Shown in pieces: positions 24,327 to 37,489 of a stretch of 64,000 nucleotides of DNA; the stretch's first letter is position 1, and every line of letters begins with the position of its first letter. Made by a program: the position numbers and the translations under genes. The notes under the pieces are model-generated. The model had not been told where the DNA came from. It was given only the letters and a program-made list of their open reading frames with translations, and did not search any database. Source of the DNA: Allium sativum (lineage: Eukaryota > Streptophyta > Magnoliopsida > Asparagales > Amaryllidaceae); NCBI GenBank assembly GCA_030737875.1, contig CM060922.1, forward strand, positions 758,457,603 through 758,521,602, given 5' to 3'.

Positions 24327-27300
24327 CTAAAAAAGAAAAGGGTAGGCGGCGCGTATCTTGTCCTCAGTCTCCCAAGTCGCGTCTTCTTCAGTGTTACTCC
24401 ATTGAACTTTAACAAGCTTGACTTCATGGTTGCGTAGCTTTTTGACTTATGTCCCTAAGATACGAGTTGGAACTCTCCTCTCCTCACCGTTGCTTCTCAT
24501 TCCACTTCTACTTCCTCTAGTATGCTTGGCTCCACAACTTCCGCAGACATTTGTAAACACTTTCGAAGTTGAGAAACATGAAAAACATTATGAACTCCAG
24601 CCAGTCTTTCGGGTAGCTCTACTCTGTAAGCCATCATCCCAATCCTTTCAATGATAGGAAATGGTCCTACAAATCTTGGCACCAACTTTCCTACGGACCC
24701 AAAGCGAATGACATTCCTCAAAGGAGATACTTTAAGGAACACCCTATCTCCAACCTCAAACTCAAGGCCGGTCCTTCTTTTATCTGCGTAGGACTTATGT
24801 CTATCTTGTGCAGGCTTCATTCGTCTTCTTATCAACTTCACCTTCTCTGAAGTTTCTCTAATTATGTCCGGCCCATGTACGAGCTTGTCTGTAGACTCCC
24901 ACCAACAAGTTGGTGATCGGCATGGTCTTCCATATAAAGCCTCGAAGGGTGCCATGCCTATAGTGGCTTGGTAGCTATTGTTGTAAGCGAATTCCACCAA
25001 AGGAAGATGATCCTCCCATGTTCCTCCAAAGTCAAGAATGCACAATCTCAAGAGGTCTTCTACTACTCTGTTCACCCTTTCCGTCTGACCATCGGTTTGT
25101 GGGTGATAGGTCGTGCTTAAGCATAGTTGTGTGCCTACAACCTCTTGCAAACTCCTCCAAAACTCGCTTGTAAAGATAGGATCTCGATCGCTTACTATGC
25201 TGGAGGGTATCCCACGGAGTCGAACTATCTATTTAAGAGAAATGGATGCTAAGGACGAGGCGGTCCTTCTACTCTTAACAGGTATAAAGTGAGCGCTTTT
25301 AGTGAGCCTGTCCACTATTACCCAAAAACTGGTATTGCCCCTTCTTGACCTAGGAAACCCGTCAATAAAGTCCATCGAAATGCTATCCCATTTCCACTGT
25401 GGGACCTCTAGAGGATGAAGCATACCACCAGGCTTCTTCTGCTCTGCTTTGACTTGCTGGCATATCAATCACTTAGCGACGAACTCATCTACATCCCTCT
25501 TCATGTCATTCCAAAAGAAAACCCTTTTTATGTCTTTATACATCTTGTCTCCACCTGGTGTATGGTCAGCTTAGAATGGTGTGCTTCTTCGAGAACTATC
25601 TTCACCAAATCCCTTTCTTATGGGATGCATAGCCTTCCATCCCATCTCAACCAACCCTTATCATCGATAGAGTACCTACTGAGGGGACTAGAAGTCTCAC
25701 CCCTAATTAGCTTATCCATCATATCAACTAGCTGAGGGTCTTCACATTGCGCGGTTCCTATTGAGTCCAAAAGAGTAGGTCGCACCTCTAGCGATGCTAA
25801 CAAACCAGGTACAAATTCAAAGGAGGGTCTAAAGTCAAAGTTTGCTATGTACTCCAAGCTTATCCTTTCTACAAAAAGAGGACTTAAGGTCAGCTTTTTT
25901 CTACTCATGGCGTCTACTACCACGTTGCCCTTGCCAGGGGTATAGGAAATCTCAAATACATATGAGGCAAGGAACTCCATCCACCTTTGTTGTCTTAAGT
26001 TAAGATCTTTCTGTGAGAAAAGGTACTTTATTGATTTATGGTCAGTAAATAATTCAAACCTTTCTCCTAGTAGATAGTGATGCCATGACTTAAGAGTGAA
26101 AACAATGGCAGCTAGCTCCAAATCATGAGTTGGGTAGTTCTTCTCATGTACCTTCAGCTGCCTCCCCCTATAACAAACTACCTTGCCTTCTTGCATCAAG
26201 ACAGCGCCTAATCCTGTACCACATGCGTCCGTGTATACTATAAACATTTTTCTCCCATCAGGCAAGAACTGGGGCTGTTGTAAGAGCCCCTTTTCAAATG
26301 TTGGAAAGCAACATCGCAATCCAAATCCTAAGCAAAAGTTAGGTTCTTATCTGTCAATCTTGTGAGTGGGGCTGAGATTTATGCAAAGTCTTTAATGAAC
26401 TTACGGTAAAAGCCCGCTAGTCCGAGAAAGCTTTGGACTTCGGTTGCATTCCGTGGAACCTTCCAATCTTGCACTGCAACTACTTTTGCGGGATCCATAG
26501 CTATCCCCTCTTTGGACACCACATGTCCAAGAAACCTTACTTCTTCTCTCCAGAAATGGCATTTGGAGAATTTGGCTTTCGCTGATGTGCACGAAGAGTG
26601 TCCATGACTTCCCTTAAATGCAGAGCATGCTCTTCTTCATTCTTCGAGAAAATCAAAATGTCGTCTACGAAGACCACCACAAACTTATTAAGGAACTCCT
26701 GAACACCCTGCTCATCAAGTCAACGAAATAAGCGGGTACGTTTGTCAAGCCGAAAGGCATGACAAGCCATTCAAAGAAACTATCTGGGGTTCTGAACGCG
26801 GTTTTATCAATGTTATCTTCAGCTACTCTTAGTTGATGAAACCCGGTAGCCAGATCTAGTTGGGAGAAAACCGATGCACCTACAAGCTGATTAAACAAGT
26901 CATCTTTTCTTGGAAGTGGGTGCCTATTCTTCTTGGTCAGCTTGTTTAGCTCCCTATAGTCAATGCATAGGCGAAAGGAACCATCCGCGTTTGGTTGCAA
27001 ATACTACTGGAGCACCCCATTCAGAAATACTCCGCCTTGTGCACCCATTTTCGAGCAGCTCTTTGACTTGCTTGCTGAGCTCTTTCCTCTCCCTTGGAGC
27101 CATGTGTCTAACGGGTAGAGCTACGGGTTTTGCATTATCAACAAGGTATATGCAGAAGTCTATCTCACGCTTTGGAGGTAAGCCCTTCACCTCTTCAAAT
27201 ACATCTGAGTATTCACGGACTACTCTAACAGGCTGCAAGTTTTCAACAGACGCATCAAGAGATTCTAGGTAGCTAAGCATAACAGAATTCATGGGATTAC

Positions 27301-27760
27301 AAGAGATTTCGAGAGTGTTACCGAGGCGAGTCATAAGTCTAACCATTCTCTTTTCACAATCGAGGATGGCACCATTACTGGATAACCAATCCATGCCAAG
27401 AATCAACCCATAGCCCGTGAAACCCAAAAAATAGGCATTACATCTAAACCCAATGCTTAGTATAGAAATTTACAAATCTAAACAAATCATTGACAAATAA
27501 GCCAAGCCCCCAATTGGATTTCAAACAACCAAGGGATCCTCTACTATACTGGTGTCTAAGTGCAGAGATTCAACTAAAGCAGTAGATAAAAAAGAGTGCG
27601 ATGTGCCAAAATCAAAGAGTGTACGAATAGGATGATCAAAAAGATAAACTAAACTCTCAACAGAAATATTTCTATCTCATTGTTGCGGAGGTGCTATGAG
27701 AGCGTGAACCTGCCCTTCAGAAGTAGATCCAGTCCTCTGCCCTTGCTCTTGCTTTCTTGG
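24327..27760 (-). pseudogene. pol: Element D pol remnant: protease to chromodomain-like tail
   Basis: Same enzyme order as B. The protease site near 27600 reads DFG instead of DSG, so even the catalytic motif is altered. Stops follow it. RT lies in pieces: 27427-26960, then 27000-26665 ([22 protein letters not shown]), with FVDD near 26660-26671 in a shifted frame. RNase H (26319-25618) is the longest clean block, with [14 protein letters not shown] and VVDAMSRKK. Integrase has its zinc segment and first Asp around 25600-25300 and its core with Glu in TERVNR at 25150-24497. The chromodomain-like tail (KVQWSNTEEDATWETED, 24345-24425) lies after another shift and ends in TAG at 24327-24329. Non-functional; related to but distinct from B. 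Confidence 0.92.
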
Positions 27761-28650
27761 GCAGTCCTTAGCTATGTGTCATGTCTCGCCGCACTGAAAA
27801 CAACCACCCAACTTCCTTTTCTTCTTTCTACAGTCCTTAATCAGATGTCCAGGAATGCCACAAAAATTACACTTCCTCTTGTCACGGGGTTTGTAGTTCT
27901 TCCCTCCCTTCTTTGAATTTGTCTTCTTATTCTACGACCCCTCCACCTTCTTATCTTGAGGTACTTCCACCTTTGCCTCTTTCTTGCCATCCTTGTCTTC
28001 CTTCTGTAACAATGCCATGTCCACCAGTCTCTCATAAGTCACACCCATAGGTATATGGGACTTAGCTAGGCTGTGCAGTGGTTCATTCAACCCTTTAACA
28101 AAACGGAGAGCCTTCTTGTGTGGAGTGTTCACTAACTCCAGTCTGAATCTAGCCAGCTGGTTGAATTGGTTGACGTATTCCTTGACCGACATACTTCCCT
28201 GTTTGAGAGCTAAGAACTTCTCCATCTGTAGGCTTCGTTCAGCCTGTGAGGGAATTTCATTTCAAACCTCATTCTGAAATCCACCCAAGTTTCAACGGGT
28301 CTCTCAGCATTAGTAACTTCCTACCAATAAGAGGCTTCGTCTTTAAGATACCATACGGCCAACTGTATCTTCTGCCTGTCGTCCACTTCAAAGATAACAA
28401 ACAAATCCTTAGTTTCTTTCAGCCAGTTTCTTGCTTCCACGAATGATTCAGTTCCATTAAAGCTCTTTCCACCCATGGCTCGAAAATCTCTACATATCTT
28501 TGAGAAAGCATTTGCACGAGGAGGAGGAGCAGCTGCAACTGCGGGAGGAGGAACGTCTGCTGGGCCTGCGTCATTAGCCCTAGCCTCCAGGTACCTTCTG
28601 AACCAGCCAGGTACCGGTATGCCCTCTAGAAGGTTAAGATCCTCATACAT
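27761..28650 (-). pseudogene. gag: Element D gag remnant
   Basis: The start ATG is at 28650. The N-terminal part (110 codons) includes IPVPGWFRRYLEARA and FRAMGGKSFNG, and stops at TAG 28321-28323 where B has Trp-Trp. A frameshift follows near 28240-28260. The capsid part resumes at 28225 (KEYVNQFNQLARF, ALRFVKGLNEPL). A TAG at 27932-27934 precedes the knuckles. Knuckle 1 (27830-27871) is intact (CNFCGIPGHLIKDC). Knuckle 2 (27761-27802) has TGA at 27779-27781 between Thr and His. The protein packaged element RNA in the ancestor; this copy cannot. Confidence 0.9.
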
Positions 28651-28822
28651 GCTGAAACGAAAAAAAAAAGAAAATATTCAAAACAAATGATAGAAAGATA
28701 GTGCATATGGCTTTTGGGATTATGCCTTTTAAAATAAAAACAACACTTTTTCTGGAAAATGCTTCATTAAATTTCTTTTTGAAAATTAGTTTCCAAAATT
28801 TTTATCTGATCTGGCAACCATC

Positions 28823-28835
28823 AGCTCTGATACCA
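28823..28835 (-). other. Primer-binding site of element D
   Basis: In sense it reads TGGTATCAGAGCT, with 12 bases matching the complement of initiator Met tRNA. It lies 2 bases inside the LTR edge. Confidence 0.9.
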
Positions 28836-29963
28836 AGTGAAACACTCCATCTCCGTTAAAGTCACTCACAAAAGGGAATGCCTTAACTTCGGTGGAGCAT
28901 TGTAGGTAAAAGATACAAATAATTTACAAGACAGACATATAAACAGCGGAAAAACTAAATTTATTTCATAAGTACGTGGTTTAGTCAAAACATTACAACA
29001 ACTGTCTCAAACCAACTTCCAAATCATTACAACAAAATTTCTGTCTTGATTAAAACATAAAGAAACATAAAATAACAATAAGGCAGCGTAAATCCCCAAT
29101 AAGAGTGTATCCAAAGCCATAGCCAAAGGAAAGAGAATCCAAGCAATACATCTACTCTCTTCAAGCTGGAAATGGTCCGAACTAAGCTGAAGTATTCCCT
29201 CCCTATGGACCTGGGGGGAGGGGAAACGGAAGAAAAGAAGACAAAAGAAAAGGGGTCAGACATGAGTTTGGTAAGTCCAGTGATAATTTAGCATGTAAAT
29301 AGGAAAAAGGATCATGACATGAATAAACTGAACCTAGGACAGCACCCTGGAAATAAGATAATAAAACTGAATATGCTATCGCACTCATTACTATTTCTCT
29401 GCACCCACTTACAAGTCTTCCAACTAGCACCATGTGTTCAAGATAAATGATCCCCTTTATCGATCGGCTCCTACTCATATATATTCACTACTTGTGTCAT
29501 TCGACCATGCTTGATTGTAGATACCTGTGTTGGTCCCACCATGGGGTGTATTAAATCCTATGGTGGCAACCCAACACAATTCAAGATGCACAGGGTATAA
29601 CTACTAATGCCCAGTGTTTGCTTTTTCCACTCCAGAGTACGTGCATGCCCGCACTCCGTCGGAACCTACACTGACGCACCACCCGCCGTTGTTTTGACTG
29701 CTTATAATCAGCCCATTAATCGTGCCCCACCCTACCGAGTTCAGGGTACCATGATACATCTATGTGGGTTACTGCTGAAATGGGTCCCCGTTACTAGGGC
29801 TTCCTAATTAACATGTTAAAATGGTTAAGTGTTCTCAAATTAACCTAACCCTACCCATCAATTTAGTTAACATGTTGTATTGGTTAAGTGTTTCCTTAAC
29901 TAACTTAACCCTACCATTCTTGTCTTAGCTTTAATTCATTCATTAAAACACCAACCACTCACA

Positions 29964-30148
29964 TTATATATGTATTGTTGTGGTCGCTGGATGTGCCGGT
30001 CGGTTCTGGGCAGTCTTACACCGCAACTCAATCTAACTTTGGGTTCTTTTGGGCCTAATGCACTAACCTCTCACATTGGATCTATATTGTTAGGGTTGCT
30101 GGATGTGCCGGGCGGTTCCGGATAGTCTTACACCGTAACTCAATCTAA
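29964..30148 (-). other. Pair of conserved stem-loops in the D 5' LTR
   Basis: Copies lie at 29964-30036 and 30076-30148. Both have decayed slightly compared with 21998-22181 (for example TTGTGGT against ACCGCAA, still pairable by a G-U wobble). Confidence 0.65.
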
Positions 30149-31354
30149 CCTCGGGTTAGGCATATTCGTCTTTTACTTAATTTACAAATTTACCCTTCAT
30201 ATTTATATATACATTATCCACAATTATTGCCATTCAAGTCCTGCCCCATTTATCCTCTAAATCATCTTCATAATTTTTTAGGTATATAAATTATGTCATT
30301 TTATACCACTAATCATTTATACGATTATGGGCCAAACTATGCCATTAATATGAATTTTTAAGGTTTTTCCCAACGTTACCCCTGTTATACGTTCGCATAA
30401 TTCACATAGAATGTTAGGATCGCAACTTAGCCTAACTCATAAACAAAAGGGAAAAGAAAGGAGTATGCACCATTCCAACAACATAAAATAATATGGATCT
30501 AACTAAACATGTGTCATATAAATTTGGCATAGAATAACGAACTTGCATTATAGATCCAATTAACATGAATCTTAAGCATATGAACAGGAACTTACATAGA
30601 ATTACACAAATCCAATTAGGCATGTAAGTGTGAACTTGTATTTGAATTGGATCAAATTAACATAGATCTAAACATATAAGGATGTAGATCTAAACTTATA
30701 GGCATTTATGACTTAGCCTAAAAACTTGTATGTAACATAACATGAAAGAATCACCAAACTTATATATATAACATGATAGGTTCATCGCCAATTTTGCATA
30801 CAACATGGTAAGTCCAATAAACCACAATAGTCTCATAGGCATATATGATAGAATCATCACAAGAATAGACATGAATCAGCATCACCATTATCTTACAACT
30901 AGGCACAATTCTAGTTTTCGCTTTATTACAAATCATGACTTTTAATTGTCCACATCTAAAGAATAACAGGACTTACAAACAAAAGAAAAATCTTGTTTTC
31001 TGGGATCTGTTTTCTAAAACTGAAAAGCTATCCCTTGACGTAGACAATCGATTCTCTAATTTAGATTTGATTTGTAGCTTCTAACTTGATTTCTAGTTTG
31101 CGTCCTAGTTGGAGAAGAATGGTGGCTATGCCAGGTTGACCATGGACAGCATGGTGGCTCCTTGGAATGAAATTGTGTGGTTTAGGGTTGAGGGTTGGGG
31201 TTGCTTATGTAGAAGTTTAGATTTATGTGAGCCGTTAGATCAACCTAGGAGCAATCAGAACCGTCCAGACTAGATAGAGCTATCCAGAAATCGCCACATA
31301 TGCCCTAGTGACTCAGCAACAAGTCAAAAATCATCACTGTTTGGATCTGGGCGA

Positions 31355-31438
31355 GGGGGTCGACCCCTACAGGGGGGTCGACACCTATGTCAACCCCCCG
31401 GGGGGAGTTGACCCCTATGGGCGGGAATTTTCCCGCCC
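31355..31438 (-). promoter_or_regulatory. GTCGAC cluster and inverted E2F-like motif, D 5' LTR
   Basis: Only two GTCGAC remain, with diverged GTCAAC and GTTGAC relatives. The block is shorter than in the 3' LTR. GGGCGGGAATTTTCCCGCCC at 31419-31438 is the clearest copy of the inverted motif in the window. Confidence 0.5.
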
Positions 31439-31690
31439 GGCTGATTCACATGATTTTGAAATTCGAACTGTTTTGTTTATTTAATTACTAAATTTTTTTT
31501 TAAGCATGAAATCTTCTGAACTCCATAACTTCTTCATATATAGTCTGATTCATGCAAACTCGGACTCTGTCTCAAGCAGAATTCCGAGATGAACGCAATG
31601 GCGTAACCCATTTCCCTTAATTCTTGCTTTTACAATTTAGTATTCTTTAATTTGTTACTTTAATAAACATAGAAAATACAGGGTGTTACA

Positions 31691-34600
31691 ATAACCATAT
31701 TTAATTTCCGTTTAATCCTCTTTTCAAAACATTTGCTACATTGTTCTTCATTATCTATAATTGGAAAATCAATTCAACTTATTACTTATAAAACAAGGTT
31801 ACGAAATCCCTTTTGTTTCAATCCCTGAAAACAATAACCAATGTTTATTCTTATAGAATAAACCGATTTAAAAACTTAAATTTACACTTCCCTTTAACTC
31901 GAAAATATTATTATATTTCCATGCAATCCCCTTTTAGTTTCCTTTACTTTGGAAACATCAATATATTCTTCAAATTTTCACCAATAATACATTATTACTT
32001 CTTAAATGGAAATAATAAATTATCACTAACCTTTTTATCATTACAAACTAATATCATCCGTTTAACTTCTACTTCCTTAAACAGTTTGTTTTTATAAGTC
32101 AGATTTTTGTTCCAAAATCCTATCATTTACTTCTATGCCAAATTCACTTTTAACAATCCATTTTTCAAATTCATTCAACCATTTCCCGCTTTGAAAATCT
32201 TATTTCATTCCATTCATTTCTCTTAATTCACTAATCAAGTAACGTTATTTAAAATTAATGCTTTAACACCTCCTCTCTTTTTATAAACCTCGTTTTATAT
32301 AATTTATGGTTTAATATAAAACCTTTTTATCTAAAGTTTCTTTTACTTAATTCAAATATTAAATAACCATTTGATTTAAGCTATTGTGTTCGCTTAAAAT
32401 CTCTTTTATAACTTTGTTATAGAAGTTCGGGTTTCAATAGAAAATACGTTCATAAACTCCTTTCACAATTCAAATAGATTTCATTTCAACTTCGATTACT
32501 TTTTAAATGATATATCCAATTCAAAAGTATTCTCTTAAATTATTATTTATTAAAATAATAATTTACTTCAATCGCTAACTGGAATAAATATTAAATTTCT
32601 TTTTACCATCATATTAACATCAGAATTTTCTTTATAAAAACTTTCAATAATTACTTATACACTTAAATAATAAATAATAATTATTTATTTCCTTGTTTAT
32701 AAACTTTTATTCAAATTAATGTATTTCAAAATCTATCTTCAGTTATAAAATAAATTTATAACTTCATCTTCGTCAATCCACCTAACGGTAATCCACATAT
32801 ATGAAATAATTGATTTATAGGACATATGCTGCTAGTTACTCAACCAATATTTCTCATTAGTAAGTAACAAAACAAATCGTTGAATTACGATTCAGAAATC
32901 AACAATAAATCAATCATTCAACAATATTGGTTAAACAGTTCATATGATGGTCATATGGAAAAAACAATAAATTTGAGGAATCCAGTTGGATCCCTCCAAC
33001 CTGTTCTTCCCTGTATACATATAGGTCACTTTCGATGTGAAAATATATTATTTGAAATAATAACATGAATATTAATTCAACTGATAATGGTCAACTAATA
33101 ACAACAATTCAAGCATCCAATTAAATTTAATATGTTTATATTATTATAAATGTAACCAACAAGGTAAGTTACCTCGATTGGAAATAATCGTTAAAAATAT
33201 CGATTGGTTTTGATTAAATTAAACGAATGTTTAATTGAATCTGTTATATAAAACTATTCAGCATATATTCAAACATTCAACAAATCAACCAACAATTAGC
33301 AACCATAGCACATAAAAAATAAACCCAACTTATATAAAATATAAGTGGGAGAACTGAGTGAGTTGAACTCACCTTGAATGTCCATTCATCATTAAAACGG
33401 TTCGATTCAATTGCTTTCAACTATGTCCAAAACAGCGCCAAAATGTTAGTTCGTTAACACGGTTCCAATGCTCTTAGTTTTGTTCAATTATGTACATGTA
33501 TGAGAATGTTATACTTTTTATAAGTATTTTTTTGAATTAAAATAAATTGTCACTTAATTAATATAGTTAACGTTAACTAATTACATCACATTTTATATCA
33601 CTCGTGTTAATTACAAATCCAAAATTTACGTGGCCAAGTGCCTAATCGTCTATTGCAGTAAATTGCAATATTCTTTAGGATAATTTAATTATGTGAATAT
33701 TATTAAGATAAAAATCTATATATTTTTGCTAACACCTAATCTAAAGATGGTTTATCAAAAAATTAGAATTTATATGAATTCAAACCTTACATTTCATTTG
33801 AATATTCTATTAACTATAATTTAAGTGTAAATTTAACTCACATTAATAGATTAGATATTTGATAAACCATTTATGTAATTAAAATTTCATTCAATATGTT
33901 GTTGGAAAAATAGAAGGTGTATACTTAGTATTAGTATATATCTTCTATTAACGAAAACTAATTTATAAAATTTAATTGGTAAGTCAATCAGGTTTAGTTA
34001 AATGTCATAAAAACAAACATGGAAACGATATGTTGTATTACCTAGGCACTTTATATACTAGTAACTAAATGTATATATGGCATATATAAAAACATCCCGA
34101 CCACGTGTTATTTTATACAACTGGGCACAATGTATTATACATGTATATTAATCATTTATTTAAGCCACGTAAGAATTAGTTTAAGCACACTAAACACAGT
34201 TAGCCATTTCGAATGTGACCAGGTACATAAAAATGGGCTGGCATGCTTCTAAAATTGGTTTAGGCGAAGTTATAAAATTGTTTAGGCTGTATAAAGCTTA
34301 ATTAGGCATGTTAATAAAAACGGATTAGGTGCGATTCAAAAATAGGCTAATTTTCAAATAGTTCGGCACATTTAAAATATAATTTTGACATGTAATAGGA
34401 TTAAGCAAATTTAAAATCCTCACAGGCACGTTAACCACTTAATTAGGATATTTAACATATGATTAGGCTTATATCTCGTTACTGTACATCTCCCACTCTC
34501 ACATGTTTTCATGTCGCAAGCTTCATCCACTCTTCACCCTGACATCACTCTGCACCGCTGCCTGTTTCCTCACCCACCAGAGCACCTACTGACCCCGCCC

Positions 34601-36496
34601 TGGCACCATTGCGCCACCACACCCATATGACATCACCTCTTGACGTCAGAGCATCACCATCACATATATTAGTTTCGCACCACGGCTGTTATTAACAAAC
34701 CCATTTATGCTGAGATTCTATCGACTGCATTTCCCTATTGCCTGCACCGACCTACCACGCAACCCATCATTTCCGATGACTTAAGCATCATGCCCGACCT
34801 CCTCTCCTCAGCCCTGCACCGTCCTTGCAGCCCCTTGTCGAGACTTCCTAAAAACGCACTGCTTCCCAATCCTCCTCCTACCGTTCGATCTGAAACCGCA
34901 TATAGTACCACCTTGCTCGTTCTCTGCTCCGGCCATGCTTTGCCACATCCATCACCAGGGAACCGCCATCGTCACTCCACTTATTACACACCATCAAAAG
35001 CTTCAACGTTGAGGAGTTATATATTTATCTATACATGGAGTTTTCGGTTTAAGAGAAAATAAAGGCTTGTGTGTTTCTTCCTTTTAGCCGAGGCAAGAAT
35101 TTGTTTAAATTTATTAGTGGAGATGTGAGTTTATATTATCAAAGAGGGAAGCTTGTGGTTTTAAAACTCCAGAAAAGGAATGAGAAGCAGTCACCAAAGC
35201 TTGTATTTATATAGATTGAATACACGGGCATCAAGGTATGTAGTACATGGTAGATGTTTTTTCCCACAATATAGTCTGTTGGAAAGAAAATAGGGTGGTT
35301 TACGTTGGTACCCGCGTGGGTTGCTTAGATGTGAAGAATAGTTAAGATGGTACCTTGTTTAAGTCAATAGGAGAGAAAAAAAATAGGATACGTAGCCTGC
35401 ACGATTTCATTTCATGAGTCTAATGTATTGTCATTTTCAGTTATAGGCTGCTACGTGTGTGTGTATACAATATAGGGTGGCGGCATTTACATTTTAGATT
35501 GGCTGAAATGAAATACTTGGGGTAGGCTGTACTTGATTTAGAGCAGTAGCAGGTGGATTTATTTAGGGTAGATATTTTTATTTTGGTATGATTTGTTTAA
35601 TTTTTCACCGCTATTTAACGTTGTACATTAAATATACGTACCATCATACATCAACTCCAAACACAATGAAAATAGACACATTTCTATGTTTAGTCATTCC
35701 GATCCCAAAGAAATTAATTTCATTTAATTCTGATTTCATTTGCACTGTGGTGTTATTTAAATTTCAGTATATTCATGGTTCATGTTTAAAATATCGCGTA
35801 CTGACAAAATAACTCCAATTGGCCCCAAACTGGAAATCTAGCAATAACTAGTTACACGTACTCCAATAAAATTTGTTTCGTTGGAAATGGAGGTTTTTTG
35901 AAAACCGATTATTCCTATGGCTTCTATGATTATTTGATAAAATATAAATAAATTATGAAACCATTAAATTTAATAATAATAAATTATTATTAATATATAC
36001 ATATATTCGAATGGAAAAATATATCACTTCCAATTTGACCAATATGAAATTACAACTCAACATCTACAAATTTGGGTTAAACGATATTTGAATTATATAA
36101 AAATTGCTTTTTTATATTTATAAAATAAACGTTATATTTTATAACGATTTCCATAGCGACTATTTAAACTTTTGATTTAGCTATTACTTATAATCTACAA
36201 TGAGAAATCTAAAATTTTCTCTTTCACTAGGAAATTATTATCTAATAGATTCTAACGTTTCTTGTTTCACAGAATTCCGATTTTAAACGGATTATGTATT
36301 TTTAATTGAAGTTGGAATAGTAAATTACAAACTACCGCGACGTTACGAGCTCGTTTTATATTAAATATAAATTTAACCATTCAACTATCGTTTAATAAAC
36401 AAATTTAACATTGAAAATCCATTAATATTCCAATTAAAATATTTAAACAAGATTAAATACTCAAATTCAAATGACCGAAATATCCGGGTCGTTACA
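31691..36496 (-). repeat. Element A, right LTR, segment 3 of 3
   Basis: It aligns with about 1555-6351 of the left LTR and ends GGTCGTTACA at 36496. It includes the GC-richer leader block (about 34530-34990) and, upstream in sense, the TATA box at 35203-35215. No protein is supported. Confidence 0.9.
35203..35215 (-). promoter_or_regulatory. TATA box of the element A 5' LTR
   Basis: In sense it reads TCTATATAAATAC, about 1.28 kb into the LTR. That leaves about 5.3 kb of R-U5 as transcribed leader. The equivalent site in the left LTR reads CTGTATAAATAC. Confidence 0.6.
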
Positions 36497-36631
36497 TTTC
36501 CAACTTTATTCTGAGTACTTTGCAACTTCGACCAAATCATTACGAGTTTTCCTGAGTTCATACTCGAATTTCAAGCACTTAGAAAATTGTAAATCCATCA
36601 TATGGCTGCCTTGCGAAATGGAGGGTCAACA
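36497..36631 (-). repeat. Element E, remnant of left LTR after insertion of A
   Basis: About 135 bp that match the last bases of 39999-41265 (homologous from about 41130), ending GGTCAACA. The bases TTTCC at 36497-36501 would be one copy of A's target duplication; the other is off-window. The rest of this LTR lies to the left of the window. Confidence 0.75.
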
Positions 36632-36976
36632 CTTGCCTCTCGAAACATGTCTTTCTTGTGAAAGGAGGACATGTGAAGAATCTAAAAATACAATAATCAA
36701 GAAGTCCCAAACCAAGAGAAATCTGCATAGAAATCCAATCGCCGAGAACTAGAAAACCAAAAGCCATGATCGCACCCGATTGTATTAATAGAAAACCATA
36801 AATCTAGAAATCCAATGACACTCTGGATTGTATTATGAGAGATAACCAGAATAACAAAGAGTCGGGAAACCAAAGGATTACGAAATCCTGAAAACCAGGG
36901 TAACTAGATGACCAGATGATCGGATAAATCTGTAGGCCGGAATAACCAAATGCAGTATAGTCCACACTCACCACAA

Positions 36977-37239
36977 GTCCGGGCGGCCTTGCCAAGACCT
37001 GGCCAGACGAACGAGGAAGGCCAAATGAGTCCAAGGCGATCTTACCAAGACCTGAAAAAATAACCAAGGAAAGCCAAATGAGTCCAAGGTGTCCTTTCCA
37101 AGACCTAACAATACGACCAAGGAAAGCCAGTGAGTCCAAGGTGGTCGTGCCATGACTTGATGTAACGATGAAGGTAAGCCAGATAAGTCCAAGGCGGCCT
37201 TGCCAAGACTTGACGAGACAGCCCAGGAAAGCAAAATAA
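36977..37239 (-). repeat. Tandem array in E, five units of 52-53 bp
   Basis: Units start with GTCC at 36977, 37029, 37082, 37134 and 37187. Each contains a 'ccttgccaagacctg'-like core and ends in a 'ggaaagccaaatga'-like motif. Confidence 0.8.
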
Positions 37240-37489
37240 GTAAGATCTTACTCACCACTTGACTGAGTACCTTGCCTAGTCTTGACAAGACACATGTCCC
37301 TTCCCAAGAAACATCCTTACTTAGGGACCAAATTTTTATACTTAGCGAGCAAAGTCCTTACTGCGCTAAGTCCTTAAAGTTCGAAATTCCAATTCTGGAT
37401 TTCATACCTCATAAGCAACGTCCTAACGAGTGAGGCAATTTTATTGAAGTTTTCAAGGGTTGAAGTTTTTAATAATGCCATAGGAAAAC

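Larger units (their letters stand above)
20873..31690 (-). mobile_element. Element D: second full-length chromovirus, degenerate
   Basis: The element is 10,818 bp with LTRs 20873-23738 (2,866 bp) and 28838-31690 (2,853 bp) and an interior of 5,099 bp on the minus strand. It belongs to the same lineage as B, but gag, pol and LTRs are clearly diverged, so it is a different family. Its left end reads AGAAACAC where the other LTR has TGAAACAC. The flanks (TATCC and ATAAC) do not form a clean duplication, and the host A sequence has lost a few bases here compared with 1547-1560. A mutation or small deletion at the left edge explains this. LTRs differ by about 4-5% by eye. Confidence 0.92.
28838..31690 (-). 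repeat. Element D, 5' LTR (in sense)
   Basis: It begins TGAAACACTCC and ends GGTGTTACA. It carries the same internal landmarks as 20873-23738. Confidence 0.93.

Noticed and set aside
36804..37288. Open frames of 106-111 codons on minus rich in Leu/Ser
   Set aside because: They are translations of the 52-53-bp tandem array in E, and unit length mixes frames. Not a gene.
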